Below, one piece after another: positions 17,237-26,089 of a stretch of DNA of 64,000 bases. Origin of the DNA: Chenggangzhangella methanolivorans. Its GTDB lineage: Bacteria; Pseudomonadota; Alphaproteobacteria; Rhizobiales; Methylopilaceae. Position numbers and translations under genes: made by a program. Where the stretch lies: assembly GCF_019797865.1 (NCBI RefSeq), contig NZ_CP081869.1, positions 2,186,001 to 2,250,000 of the forward strand, read 5' to 3'. Every line of letters starts with the position of its first letter. Within the stretch, counting starts at the first letter, position 1. Under the pieces are notes generated by a model, which saw only the letters and a list, made by a program, of their open reading frames with translations, ran no database searches and was not told where the DNA came from.

Positions 17237-18306
17237 ATGTCGCTCCAGGGCGTATTCAGGACGGCGGTGGACGACCTCGTGGCGCTCGCCCAGCCGCTCG
17301 CGGCGCGGGCCGGCGCGCGCGACCGCCTTGTGGCCCTGGCCGAGGGCGACGAGCTCACGCTCTATGAGGTTCCGGCGAACGGCGCGCCCAAGCGGCTGCC
17401 GGCAGGCGCGCGCAAGCGCGGCGGCCAGCCGACCGAGCTTCGCCTTCCCGCCGAAACCGTCCTGATGCGCACGCTCGCGCTGCCGGCGGCCGGCCGCGAC
17501 TATCTGGACCCGATCGTCGAGCACCGGCTCGAACGGCTGATCCCCTGGTCGCCCGACCGCGCGCTCTACGGCTACCGGGTCTCGGGCGAAACCGAATCGG
17601 GCGAGCTGTCGGTCGACCTCGCCGCGACATCGCGCGACATCGCCGACCGCTGGCTCGCCAAGGCGTCGGCGCGCGGCCTCGAGCCGACCTCGATCGGCTC
17701 CGCGTCCGAGCCTCTCGACCAGCCGCTCGAGATCGACCTCTGGCGCGGCGCGCGCGACACCGCGCAGATCCGCGCCCGGCGCACGGTGGCGTTCGCCGCC
17801 GCGATCGTGGCCGCGGTCGTCGTCCCGGCGCTCGGGCTCTCGCTCTACGCCTCCTACGCCGCCGAAACGCGCCTCGCCGACATCGAGCATCGCCAGAACA
17901 GGGCCCGGGCGACGCTCGCGGCGGCGGCCGGCGCCGGCGCCGGCTCCCACGAGGCCGCGCTCATCAAGGCCAAGCGCCCCGACGACGCGATGACGACGCT
18001 GATCGACCGGCTCGCCCGCGCCGTGCCGGCCGACACGCGCTGCGCGACCTCGAGATCGACGAGGGCCGGATCCGCATCGCCGGCTCCTCCTCGGCCTCGC
18101 CGGGGCTGATCGCCAAGCTCGAGGCGAGCGGCCTCACCCGCGAGACCCGCTTCGCCGCCCCGGTGACGCGCGCGCCGGACGGGCGCGACCTGTTCGAGAT
18201 CCTCGCCGCGCGGGTGCGGCCCGACGGCGCGCGCACCGCCGACGCCTCCGCCGCCGGGCGCGCGCCCGCGCCCTCCTCATCTCCGTTCCAGGATCCCCGC
18301 CCGTGA
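17237..18306 (+). CDS. gspL: type II secretion protein GspL (frameshifted in this sequence)
   Basis: Bitopic inner-membrane protein that couples GspE to the platform. It has an actin-like cytoplasmic part (about 1-180; LPAAGRDYLDPIVEHRLERL, IPWSPDRALYGYRV), one membrane helix (AFAAAIVAAVVVPALGLSLY) and a periplasmic ferredoxin-like end. The original frame runs off after ADTRC at about 18040. Conserved sequence (LRDLEIDEGRIRIAGSS) continues in the -1 frame to a stop at 18304-18306, consistent with one missing base. The end overlaps the gspM GTG start by 4 bp (GTGA), which supports the repaired frame. Confidence 0.8.
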
Positions 18307-18859
18307 GCGCCGAACCGCGTCCGATCCGCCGGGTCGTCACCGGCGCGCTCGCGGTCGCGCTGCGCTCGGCGCGCTGATCTTCGCGGCCGTGACCTTCCTG
18401 CAGGCGAGCGAGACCGAGGCGCTCGCCGACCAGCAGGAGGCGACCGTCGCGGCGCTCGAGCTGCGCGCCGCCCGCATCCGCGAGAGCGCCGGATCGGGGC
18501 TCGACGCCTCCTCGATCTATCTGCCGGGCGACGGCGTCGAGATCGCGCGCGCCGAGCTGCAGAAGCTCCTGACCGACGCCGTCGGCGAGGCCTCGGGCCG
18601 CCTGATCGAGACGCAGGAGCCCGGCTCCGTGCGCGACGCCGACGCGCCCGACGACGGGCGGGTGGAGCTGCGCGTGACCTTCGACGTGACCAATGACGGC
18701 CTGCTCGAGATGCTCTACGGCCTCGAGACCCGCCTGCCGCTGCTCACCATCGAGCGGCTGGAGGCCCGGCGGCTCGACGCCGAGGCTGACGCCGCCGACG
18801 AGGACCCGACGCTTCGGGTCAGTCTGGTCGCGCGCGGCCACAGGAAGCTTCCCTCATGA
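18303..18859 (+). CDS. gspM: type II secretion protein GspM (frameshifted in this sequence)
   Basis: Small bitopic inner-membrane partner of GspL. It starts at the GTG at 18303 inside the gspL stop overlap. The N-terminal cytoplasmic stretch and helix (PIRRVVTGALAVAL ... LGALIFAAVTFLQA) are split by an indel at about 18365-18380; without it the frame stops at TGA 18377. From 18389 the frame is open to 18859, with coiled and ferredoxin-like sequence such as VELRVTFDVTNDGLLEMLYG. Its stop overlaps the next ATG by 4 bp. Confidence 0.77.
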
Positions 18860-19542
18860 GGCGCGCCCCTCTCCTTCTCGTCCTTGCGGGCGCCGGCGCG
18901 ATGCTCGCTCGCCGTCGCCGCCGCCGCGCAGAATTCCGACGGGCCGGAGGGCGTCGAGCCGCAGGAGCCGCCCGCCGCGGCCGACGGCCGGGAGCCGCGC
19001 GCGGCCGAGGCGCCCTCGCGGGAGCGCGCCGAAGAGGCCGACGAACCCGCCGCCGCGCGGGACGAGGCCGGGACGGAAGCGCCGGCTTCCGCGCCGTCGC
19101 CCGACATCGCCGCGCTCAATCCGCTCGCCGGCCTCGACAAGGGCTCTCTCGCGGGCTTTCGGGACGCGCCGCTGTTCACGCCCTCGCGGCGCCGTCCCGC
19201 GCCGCCGCCCGCGGTCGCCGAAGCCCCTCCCCCGCCGCCTCCTCCGCCCCGCCCGAGCGCGCGCCCGCGGCGGCGCCGGAGCTGAAGCTTGCGGGCGTCG
19301 TCGAGGGTCCCGAGGGCGCGGTCGCGATCGTGGAGAACGGCGGCGAGATCGAGCGGCTGCGGCTCGGCGACCAGGTCGACGGCTGGCTCGTCACCGGCAT
19401 CGAGGGTTTTACGCTGAAGGTCACGCTCGACGACCGCGAGCACGAGTACCGCATGTTCCAGCGCGCCGAAGGCAAGCCGGCGGCGGCGAGCGGCGACGAG
19501 GACGACTCCTCGTCGGGCGACGATTCCGACGAGGACAATTAG
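18856..19542 (+). CDS. type II secretion GspC/GspN-like protein (two frameshifts in this sequence)
   Basis: Last gene of the plus arm. The N-terminal hydrophobic anchor (APLLLVLAGAGAM ... SLAVAAAA) is broken near 18905. A Pro/Ala/Glu-rich linker is read in the shifted frame, ending in a polyproline run near 19250, where a second indel restores the first frame. The C-terminal domain resembles the homology region of the GspC/T2SSC family: LKLAGVVEGPEGAVAIVENG, LRLGDQVDGWLVTGIEG. In known systems this protein connects the inner-membrane platform with the secretin. The tail is very acidic (DEDDSSSGDDSDEDN). GspC versus GspN naming is unsettled for this family. Confidence 0.7.
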   Translation: MRRAPLLLVLAGAGAMLARRRRRRAEFRRAGGRRAAGAARRGRRPGAARGRGALAGARRRGRRTRRRAGRGRDGSAGFRAVARHRRAQSARRPRQGLSRGLSGRAAVHALAAPSRAAARGRRSPSPAASSAPPERAPAAAPELKLAGVVEGPEGAVAIVENGGEIERLRLGDQVDGWLVTGIEGFTLKVTLDDREHEYRMFQRAEGKPAAASGDEDDSSSGDDSDEDN

Positions 19543-19568
19543 GGCTGGGGACATCCGGTCAGCGCAGC

Positions 19569-19667
19569 CGTCATGCCCGGCGGCGGCCGGGCGTCCACGA
19601 CTTTCTAGGGGACGTCGAACTCTACGCCAACGTCGTGGATACCCGCGACGACGACGCGGGCATGACG
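19569..19667. repeat. 99-bp intergenic inverted-repeat element
   Basis: Bounded by CGTCATGCCCG (19569-19579) and CGGGCATGACG (19657-19667), an 11-bp perfect inverted pair. A second imperfect stem lies inside (CGTCCACGAC and GTCGTGGAT). It lies between the convergent gspC/N-like gene and the cyclic-nucleotide-binding gene and could act as a bidirectional terminator. It resembles the elements at 3010 and 58390 in layout. Confidence 0.75.
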
Positions 19668-19679
19668 CCGCCGCGTTCC

Positions 19680-20120
19680 TCAGCGGCGCAGCAGCGCCTC
19701 GATCGACTTGAGCTCCGCGACGTTCGCCTTCAGCCGCTGCGCGAGCCGGGCGTGAAGGTTGCGGGCGAGGTCGGGATATTCGTCGAACAGCCGCGCGAAC
19801 AGGCCGCGGGCGATTCGCAGCACCTCGGTCGGCTCGACGGCGACGGCAGTCGCCGGACGGGAGACGTCGGCGATGAGCGCAAGCTCGCCCACGAGCGTCG
19901 AGCGGCCGACCGTGATCTCGCCGCCCGGACGCACGAGCCTCAGCGAGCCTGACGCGACCACATAGCCGCAGTCGGCCCGCTCGCCCTCGCGAAACAGCTC
20001 GTCGCCCTCGGCGAGCCGCACCCGGTCCGCCGAAAACGCGATGAGCCGCTGCGCGTCCCGGCCGAGCTGGTCGAGCAGCGGCGTCTCGCTCAACGTCCTG
20101 ATGTCGTCCTCGAGCGCCAC
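19680..20120 (-). CDS. cyclic nucleotide-binding (Crp-type sensor) domain protein without HTH
   Basis: 146-aa single-domain protein of the cNMP-binding/RmlC-like type. Family features are LIAFSADRVRLAEGDELFRE, GYVVASGSLRLVRPG and TLVGELALIADVSRPATAVA, the phosphate-binding-cassette region. The long C-terminal helix ends at residue 146 with no helix-turn-helix or kinase part, so it is a stand-alone sensor or scaffold. It lies downstream of the response regulator gene on the same strand, gap about 33 bp, and may be cotranscribed. Ligand unknown. Confidence 0.78.
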   Translation of the reverse strand: MALEDDIRTLSETPLLDQLGRDAQRLIAFSADRVRLAEGDELFREGERADCGYVVASGSLRLVRPGGEITVGRSTLVGELALIADVSRPATAVAVEPTEVLRIARGLFARLFDEYPDLARNLHARLAQRLKANVAELKSIEALLRR

Positions 20121-20153
20121 GCGCCCCCGCTACGCAACTGGATAAGTCGTCCC

Positions 20154-20839
20154 CTATGGAACGAGCTTATATCCTCCGGCCTCCGTGACCAGCAGCCGCG
20201 CGTTGGACGGATCCGCCTCGATCTTCTGGCGAAGACGATAGACGTGGGTCTCGAGCGTATGCGTGGTCACGCCCGAATTGTAACCCCAGACTTCCTGAAG
20301 AAGAGTTTCTCTCCCACCACCGACGATCCGGCCCGATAGAGGAAGCGCAGGATCGCGGTCTCCTTCTCGGTCAGGCGGATCTTGGCGTTCTTGTCGGTGA
20401 CGAGCACCTTGCCGCCCGGCTTGAACGTGTACGGCCCGATCGTGAAGATCGCGTCCTCGCTCGCCTCGTGGCTGCGAAGCTGGGCGCGGATGCGTGCGAG
20501 AAGGACCGCGAATCGCACGGGCTTGGCCACGTAGTCGTTCGCGCCGGCCTCGAGGCCGAGAATCGTGTCGGCGTCCGAATCCTGCCCCGTGAGCATGATG
20601 ACCGGTCCGCGATAGCCGTCGCGGCGCATCACCTTCACGGCCTCGCGGCCGTCCATGTCGGGAAGTCCGACGTCCATGATGATCAGGTCGACATGCTCGC
20701 CGCGGACGTGAGCGATGGCGGGCTGGGCCGACCCCGCCTGGGCGGGCTCGAATTCTTCGTGGAGGTCGAGCTGCTCGACGAGTTCGGTACGGAGGTCGGC
20801 GTCGTCTTCGACGACAAGGATCTTGCGCTTGGTGGCCAT
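20154..20839 (-). CDS. OmpR/PhoB-family response regulator (frameshifted in this sequence)
   Basis: Two-component DNA-binding regulator of about 228 aa. The receiver domain begins [20 protein letters not shown], with phospho-acceptor Asp in [10 protein letters not shown], Thr in IMLTGQD and Lys in YVAKPVR. The winged-helix output domain starts near residue 125. The frame breaks at about 20305-20315 (missing base near GGTGGTGGGAGAG). The recognition-helix region [20 protein letters not shown] and the end EAGGYKLVP continue in the other frame to 20154. It resembles the CenR-like group of alphaproteobacteria, but I do not assign a symbol. No cognate kinase is adjacent. Confidence 0.82.
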
Positions 20840-20932
20840 TCAACGTCTCTTGGAAGCCGGCCCAGTGCAGCCGGCAGTCGTGAACTAGACAGGCGCCGCC
20901 CGTTCGGCAAGGCGCGTTTCGGGACGCGTTTC

Positions 20933-21522
20933 ATGCCCAAAACGCCCTTCAGGCGAACTTTCGTCCGCAAAAAGCGCATCGAAAGGGTCATCGTCCGGCC
21001 CCGCGCCGGCGACCGCGCGCGCGGTCGCCTGGAGGCCGGCGGCATGGCGTTCCCTTGCGCGCTCGGGCCCGCCGGAACGGTCACGACGAAGCGCGAGGGG
21101 GATGGCGGAACGCCGCGCGGCCGCCTCGCCTTGCGCCGCCTCTTCCGCCGCGCAGACCGCGGCCCGCGGCCGCCCTCGGGCCTCGACACGCGAACCATCC
21201 GGACCACCGACGGCTGGTGCGACGCGCCCGGTCACCGCCGGTACAATCGATTGATTACATTGCCGTTTTCCGCATCGCACGAGACCCTGTGGCGCGACGA
21301 CGGGCTCTACGACCTCGTGGTCGAGCTCGGCTGGAACGACCGCCCCGCCACGCCCGGCCGAGGCTCTGCCATCTTCCTCCACGCCGCCGCCCCGGCTTCT
21401 CGCCGACCGCAGGCTGCGTGGCGGTGGAGCCGCGCTTCCTCCGCCGCCTCGTCGCCCGCCTCGCCAGGGGCGCCTGGCTCGACGTGGAGCCGCGTCCGCG
21501 CAAGTCGAAGAGGGGACGTTAA
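20933..21522 (+). CDS. L,D-transpeptidase (YkuD-type) family protein (frameshifted in this sequence)
   Basis: About 196 aa. The first part (IVRPRAGDRARGRLEAGG, GTVTTKREGDGGTPRGRLAL, NDRPATPGRGSAIFLHAA) is read in one frame. After one apparently missing base near 21395 the catalytic segment GFSPTAGCVAVE continues to 21522. The Cys in TAGCV is the expected nucleophile, with His in FLHAA. Such proteins crosslink peptidoglycan or attach proteins to it. There is no obvious signal peptide, and the start at 20933 is the first in-frame ATG without a strong ribosome site, so the N-terminus is uncertain. Confidence 0.75.
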
Positions 21523-21680
21523 CCCTCGGGCGTCGTCACGCTCCATCTGACGAAGATGTCAGAACCTGCGACCGCTCGCGAACTTGTGCGCTACGGGCCC
21601 CATCCCATATCGTTCTCAACCAATGGAACGCCGTGATCCGGCGGACCTGACGGTAACCTGTTCCGAAGGGACGACGATCA

Positions 21681-22454
21681 ATGTCGGACTACAATCGCAA
21701 CGCTCTCGGCCGAACCTACGGCCAGACGTCGGCGCCGAGCATGGAGATCGACCAGGGCCTCCGGTCGTACATGCTGAGCGTCTACAATTACATGTCGATC
21801 GGCCTGGCCATCACCGGCCTCGCGGCGATCGGCGCGTTCATGCTCGCCGTGTCGTCCGAGCCGACCGGCGCGGTGGCGCGCGGTATGAACCTCACGCCGT
21901 TCGGCGTGATGCTCTACACGAGCCCGCTGAAGTGGGTGGTGCTGCTCGCCCCGCTCGCCATGGTGTTCTTCCTCTCCGCGCGCCTCCACAAGATGAGCGC
22001 GGCGGGCGGCCAGATCGCCTTCTACGTCTTCGCCGGCCTGATGGGCCTGTCGCTGTCGTCGATCTTCCTGGTCTACACCGGGGCGTCGATCGGGCGAGTG
22101 TTCTTCATCACCGCGGCGGCGTTCGGCGCGCTCAGCCTCTGGGGCTACACGACCAAGAAAGACCTGACGGGCATGGGCTCGTTCCTGGTGATGGGCCTGT
22201 TCGGCATCGTCATCGCGAGCCTGGTGAACCTGTTCTTCCAGTCCTCGATGGTCCAGTTCGTCGTGTCGGTGCTCGGCGTGGTCATCTTCTCGGGCCTGAC
22301 CGCCTATGACACGCAGCGCATTAAGGAAATGTACTACGAGATGGACGACGACGGCACGATGAGCCGCAAGGCCATCCTCGGCGCGCTGTCGCTCTACCTC
22401 AACTTCATCAACCTGTTCACCGCGCTGCTGTCGCTGTTCGGCAACCGCGAGTGA
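21681..22454 (+). CDS. Bax inhibitor-1/YccA family membrane protein
   Basis: 257-aa integral membrane protein of the BI-1/TMBIM family with seven predicted hydrophobic helices between residues 37 and 250. Typical signatures are LRSYMLSVYNYMSIGLAITG at the first helix, SIFLVYTGASIGRVFFITAA in the middle and GLTAYDTQRIKEMY with the conserved acidic residue pair. Bacterial members are Ca2+ leak channels or FtsH-associated stress proteins; the role here is unknown. Start at ATG 21681 behind GAAGGGACG. Monocistronic, with a strong terminator downstream. Confidence 0.93.
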   Translation: MSDYNRNALGRTYGQTSAPSMEIDQGLRSYMLSVYNYMSIGLAITGLAAIGAFMLAVSSEPTGAVARGMNLTPFGVMLYTSPLKWVVLLAPLAMVFFLSARLHKMSAAGGQIAFYVFAGLMGLSLSSIFLVYTGASIGRVFFITAAAFGALSLWGYTTKKDLTGMGSFLVMGLFGIVIASLVNLFFQSSMVQFVVSVLGVVIFSGLTAYDTQRIKEMYYEMDDDGTMSRKAILGALSLYLNFINLFTALLSLFGNRE

Positions 22455-22497
22455 TCAGGGACCGCTCCGGCCCTCGGGTTGGAGACGCCTGAACCGA

Positions 22498-22530
22498 GGC
22501 CCCGGCGGAAACGCCGGGGCCTTTTGTTTT
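22498..22530 (+). terminator. rho-independent terminator after the BI-1 gene
   Basis: A perfect 10-bp stem, GGCCCCGGCG (22498-22507) with CGCCGGGGCC (22512-22521), has a GAAA tetraloop and is followed by TTTTGTTTT. The GNRA-type loop and T tract make this a very strong intrinsic terminator. Confidence 0.93.
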
Positions 22531-22652
22531 GGCGGAACGCCCGACGTCGGCCGCCCCTTCCCCCGCTGCGGAGGAGGGAACTTTGCGCGTCGCGCCTCGA
22601 ACACGCTGCGCCGCGCTCCATTTAGCCCCGCCGAGTTTCAGGGAGCGCCGCC

Positions 22653-23048
22653 ATGGCCAAGATGATCCATTCGATGATCCGCGTGACCGACGAGGCGCGC
22701 TCGCTCGCCTTCTACGAGACGGCGTTCGGCCTGAAGGTCGCCGACCGCTACCCGTTCGAGGGTTTCACGCTGATCTATCTCCGCAACGCCGAAACCGGCT
22801 TCGAGCTCGAGCTGACCGTCAACGCCGACCGCTCCGAGCCCTACGATCTCGGAAACGGCTACGGCCATCTGGCGCTGTCGGTCGACGACCTCGAGGCCGA
22901 GCACCAGCGCGTCACTGACGCCGGGCTGAACCCCAACCGGCTCAAAACCATGGAGCGCGACGGCAAGCCCTTCGCCCGCTTCTTCTTCATCTCCGACCCG
23001 GACGGCTATAAGATCGAGGTGCTGCAGCGCGGCGGCCGGTTCATCTGA
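22653..23048 (+). CDS. gloA: lactoylglutathione lyase (glyoxalase I)
   Basis: 131-aa VOC-fold metalloenzyme that isomerises the glutathione-methylglyoxal hemithioacetal to S-lactoylglutathione. All four metal ligands of the family are placed as expected: His6 in MIHSMIRV, Glu in FELELTVN, His in YGHLALSVDD and Glu in YKIEVLQ. Length and start (AGGGAGCG before the ATG) are normal. It is flanked by the terminator and a convergent small membrane protein gene, so it is probably transcribed alone. Confidence 0.93.
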   Translation: MAKMIHSMIRVTDEARSLAFYETAFGLKVADRYPFEGFTLIYLRNAETGFELELTVNADRSEPYDLGNGYGHLALSVDDLEAEHQRVTDAGLNPNRLKTMERDGKPFARFFFISDPDGYKIEVLQRGGRFI

Positions 23049-23057
23049 GGGCGGCCG

Positions 23058-23612
23058 TCAGCCGACGAGCCGCACGGCCGCGTCGAAGGCGTCGGTCCAC
23101 AGCCTGCAACAGACGATCCCGGCGACGGCCGCCGCCGGGAGGGACGCCGCGCGGGGTCGGGCGGCGAGAGCGACGAGCGCGGCGGCGAGGGCCGCGGTCG
23201 CGAGCAGGAAGAGCGCGACCAGCGCCGCGAAAGGCAGGGCCGCAAAGGCGCCGAAGACGAACAGCGCGATGACGAGCGGCGCCGTGACGAAATAGGCGAG
23301 CCGCCTTTTGCGTTTCGCCCATCGGGCCGCCGCCCGGCGGCGGCGCGCGACGGCGAGCCGCGTGGGATCGCCGACCACCTCATGCGTCGCGATCATCGCC
23401 ATGACGAAGATGGCGAGCGGAACGCCGGCGCCGCTCAGCCGGACATAGGCCGCTCCCCCGAGCTCCGCCCATGGCGTCCCCTCGACAGCCACGCCGACGA
23501 AGGCGGCGAGGACCGGCGCGAGCGCGGCCACGGCCGCCATCGCGACGACCTCGCGGCTCCGGCGCGCCTTGAGCGCGGGGCCGCGGCCGCTGGCGGCGGC
23601 GACATCAGCCAT
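23058..23612 (-). CDS. small hypothetical membrane protein (second of a pair)
   Basis: 184 aa from the ATG at 23612, which overlaps the end of the upstream gene by 8 bp. Four hydrophobic stretches (about residues 25-45, 60-80, 110-150 and 155-175) and a basic segment RRRRAAARWAKRKRRLAYF in the middle suggest an inner-membrane protein with a positive cytoplasmic loop. I recognise no family. The overlap indicates coupled translation with 23605-24132. Confidence 0.6.
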   Translation of the reverse strand: MADVAAASGRGPALKARRSREVVAMAAVAALAPVLAAFVGVAVEGTPWAELGGAAYVRLSGAGVPLAIFVMAMIATHEVVGDPTRLAVARRRRAAARWAKRKRRLAYFVTAPLVIALFVFGAFAALPFAALVALFLLATAALAAALVALAARPRAASLPAAAVAGIVCCRLWTDAFDAAVRLVG

Positions 23613-24132
23613 GCAGGAACCAGGCGAAGCCGGCGCCGAAGGCCAGGGCGAACAGCTTGCCTCCAAGGCCGAACCCGTCCGCGAAGCTCCGCAGGATGGC
23701 GGCGTGGATCAGGACCGCGGCGGCGATGGCGACCGCCAGCACGGCGCGCCAGAACTCGATCTCGCCTCCGACCAGCGCCAGCGTCGCGAGCGGGCCCCAG
23801 ATCAGCAGGTGGAGCAGCCATGGCCTCCGCTTCAACGCGACGATCGCCCGCCGCCGGAGACGTCGGCGGAAGGCGGAGAAATCAGACGCAAGCTCCATAG
23901 CCATGGCGACGGCCGCGCAGACCGCGAAGAACGCGGCGTGCTCGAGAACGAGGCGAAAGCCTGCTCCGATCCATGGTTGGCCCCAGGGCTGCCCCGAACG
24001 CCAAAGCGCCAGCGCGACGCCGAACGGAACCCCGGCGACGACGAAGGCCGCAGCCCCCGCGATCCGCCCGATCCGCGCCGGCGCCTCCGGTCGTCGCGCC
24101 GCGGCGATCGGAGAAGGCTGCAAGGTCTCCAT
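23605..24132 (-). CDS. small hypothetical membrane protein (first of a pair)
   Basis: 175 aa if started at the ATG at 24132 (METLQPSPIAAARRP). The frame is open further upstream, but that part runs toward leuB and lacks coding character. Hydrophobic stretches (AAAFVVAGVPFGVALALW, AAFFAVCAAVAMAMEL, LLIWGPLATLALVGG, AVLAVAIAAAVLIHAAI) flank the basic segment FRRRLRRRAIVALKRRP. The layout mirrors that of its neighbour, so the two may be diverged paralogues forming a complex. Family unknown. Confidence 0.55.
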   Translation of the reverse strand: METLQPSPIAAARRPEAPARIGRIAGAAAFVVAGVPFGVALALWRSGQPWGQPWIGAGFRLVLEHAAFFAVCAAVAMAMELASDFSAFRRRLRRRAIVALKRRPWLLHLLIWGPLATLALVGGEIEFWRAVLAVAIAAAVLIHAAILRSFADGFGLGGKLFALAFGAGFAWFLHG

Positions 24133-24253
24133 ACCGCCCCTCGGCGCTGGTGATCGGACTGTCACTATGGCCGCGCCGGGCGCCGCTTGCCAATCCATGC
24201 CCGCCCCGCCTAAGACGCGCCCGCGACATTCAAGAAGACGCGCGAGGACCCCA

Positions 24254-25369
24254 ATGGCCACCCAGAACATCCTGCTGCTCCCCGGCGACGGCATCGGCCC
24301 GGAGGTGATGGCGGAGGTCCGTCGGGTTCTCGCCGTCATCGAGGCCCGCGGCGTGCTTTCGCTCTCGATCGACGAGGGCCTGGTCGGCGGCGCGGCCTAT
24401 GACGCGCACGGCGTGGCGGTTTCGGACGGCGACGTCGAGAAGGCCAAGGCCGCCGACGCCGTGCTGCTCGGCGCGGTCGGCGGTCCGAAGTGGGACGGCG
24501 TGCCCTATGAGCACCGCCCGGAAGCCGGCCTGCTGCGCCTGCGCAAGGATCTCGAGCTCTTCGCCAATCTTCGCCCGGCGATCTGCTACCCGGCGCTCGC
24601 GGATTCCTCCGCGCTCAAGCGCGAGCTCGTCGACGGCCTCGACCTGATGATCGTGCGCGAGCTCACCGGGGGCGTCTATTTCGGCGAGCCGAAGGAGATC
24701 ACCGACCTTCCGAACGGCCAGAAGCGCGCCGTCGACACCCAGGTCTACGAGACCTACGAGATCGAGCGCATCGCCAAGGTCGCGTTCGAGCTCGCGCGCG
24801 TGCGCGGCGGCCGCGTCACCTCGGCCGAGAAACGCAACGTCATGAAGTCGGGCCTTCTCTGGAACCAGGTGGTCACCGCGATCCACAAGTCGGGCGGCTA
24901 CGAGGACGTCAAGCTCGACCACATGCTCGCCGACGCGCTCGGCATGCAGCTCGTTCGCGCGCCCAAGGAGTTTGACGTCATCGTCACCGACAATCTGTTC
25001 GGCGACATCCTTTCCGACGTCGCCTCGATGCTGACCGGCTCGCTCGGCATGCTGCCCTCGGCCTCGCTCGGCGCCGAGGACGAGAACGGCCGCCGCAAGT
25101 CGCTCTACGAGCCGGTGCACGGCTCGGCGCCCGACATCGCGGGCAAGGGGATCGCGAACCCGCTCGCCATGATCGCGAGCCTCGCGATGGCGCTGAAATA
25201 TTCGCTCGGCAAACCCGACGTCGCCGACCTCCTCGACAAGGCGATCTCCGAGACGCTCGGCGAAGGCCTGCGCACCGGCGACATCTGGTCGGAGGGCATG
25301 ACCAAGGTCGGCACGACCGAGATGGGCTCGGCGGTCGCCAAGAAGTTCGAGGCGCTGCTCGGCGCCTGA
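24254..25369 (+). CDS. leuB: 3-isopropylmalate dehydrogenase
   Basis: 371-aa NAD+-dependent enzyme of leucine biosynthesis, oxidatively decarboxylating 3-isopropylmalate. The start at 24254 gives the usual N-terminus (MATQNILLLPGDGIGPEVM). Substrate and NAD signatures follow: LLRLRKDLELFANLRPA, VRELTGGVYFG, and VTDNLFGDILSDVASMLTGS with the metal-binding Asp residues. The nucleotide-binding end is YEPVHGSAPDIAGKGIANP. leuC and leuD are not beside it in this window. It is divergent from the two small membrane protein genes. Confidence 0.97.
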   Translation: MATQNILLLPGDGIGPEVMAEVRRVLAVIEARGVLSLSIDEGLVGGAAYDAHGVAVSDGDVEKAKAADAVLLGAVGGPKWDGVPYEHRPEAGLLRLRKDLELFANLRPAICYPALADSSALKRELVDGLDLMIVRELTGGVYFGEPKEITDLPNGQKRAVDTQVYETYEIERIAKVAFELARVRGGRVTSAEKRNVMKSGLLWNQVVTAIHKSGGYEDVKLDHMLADALGMQLVRAPKEFDVIVTDNLFGDILSDVASMLTGSLGMLPSASLGAEDENGRRKSLYEPVHGSAPDIAGKGIANPLAMIASLAMALKYSLGKPDVADLLDKAISETLGEGLRTGDIWSEGMTKVGTTEMGSAVAKKFEALLGA

Positions 25370-25376
25370 GGCTGAG

Positions 25377-25400
25377 GAGCGGCGTCCGACGGCGCCGCTC
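25377..25400 (+). terminator. possible leuB terminator hairpin
   Basis: GAGCGGCG (25377-25384) can pair with CGCCGCTC (25393-25400) across an 8-nt loop, starting 8 bp after the leuB stop. There is no T tract, so it may only be a 3' stabilising stem. Confidence 0.4.
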
Positions 25401-25537
25401 GTGTCCTGCGCCACCTTGCGGGTGGCCCCCCTCCCCGGGCGGAGGAGGACCACGAGATCGGAGCGGGCGGCGCCCTCTCCGATCACCGCGGCGCGAGCCC
25501 GCTTGACGGCCTGCCGCCGGGCGCCAGTTCGTCTCTC

Positions 25538-25963
25538 ATGAGACCGCTCCTCGCCGCCGCGGCCCTCGTCGCCGCCTTCGCCGCCCCCGCCTTCGCCGCG
25601 GGGCTCGACGCCTATCTCTGGAAGTCGCGACCCGTGATCGTGTTCGCGCCGGAGCGCGACCAGCCCGAAGCCGCCGACCAGCTGAAACGGCTCGCGGCCG
25701 CGCGCGCGACGCTCGAAGACCGCGACATGCCGGTCTTCGTCGTGACCAGGCGCCAGGTCTCGCCGCTGTCCGGCGGCCGCGCGCCTGCGACGCTCAACGC
25801 GCAGGACCTCCGCAAGACTTACGGCGTCGCCGACGACGCCTTCGCCGTCGTGCTCGTCGGCAAGGACGGCGGCGAGAAGCTGCGTTCGGCGGAGCCCGTC
25901 GAGGCCGCGCGCCTCACCGACCTCGTCGACACGATGCCCATGCGCCAGGGCGAGGCGCGCTGA
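25538..25963 (+). CDS. DUF4174 domain-containing secreted protein
   Basis: 141-aa protein with an N-terminal signal peptide (RPLLAAAALVAAFAAPAFA-A). The mature part is a DUF4174 domain: LDAYLWKSRPVIVFAPERDQ, MPVFVVTRRQV and YGVADDAFAVVLVGKDGGEK. The fold resembles a thioredoxin-like or peroxiredoxin-like sheet, but there is no catalytic Cys, so no redox role can be claimed. It is probably periplasmic. Its only neighbour on the same strand is the TIGR02302 gene 127 bp downstream. Confidence 0.82.
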   Translation: MRPLLAAAALVAAFAAPAFAAGLDAYLWKSRPVIVFAPERDQPEAADQLKRLAAARATLEDRDMPVFVVTRRQVSPLSGGRAPATLNAQDLRKTYGVADDAFAVVLVGKDGGEKLRSAEPVEAARLTDLVDTMPMRQGEAR

Positions 25964-26089
25964 GCGCCGGAGCGGTCGCGATCACGAGCCGGTGACGGCG
26001 CGCCTCCGCCCAAAGGTGGCCATGCGCGTCGTCCATGCTAGCCTCTGCTGCGTAAAGCGTCGGGCGGACCGCCCGAAGGAGGCCGGGCT

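Noticed and set aside
15401..17950. A minus-strand open frame of about 850 codons opposite gspE and gspL
   Set aside because: GspE on the plus strand has all catalytic motifs; the reverse frame is a GC-rich shadow.
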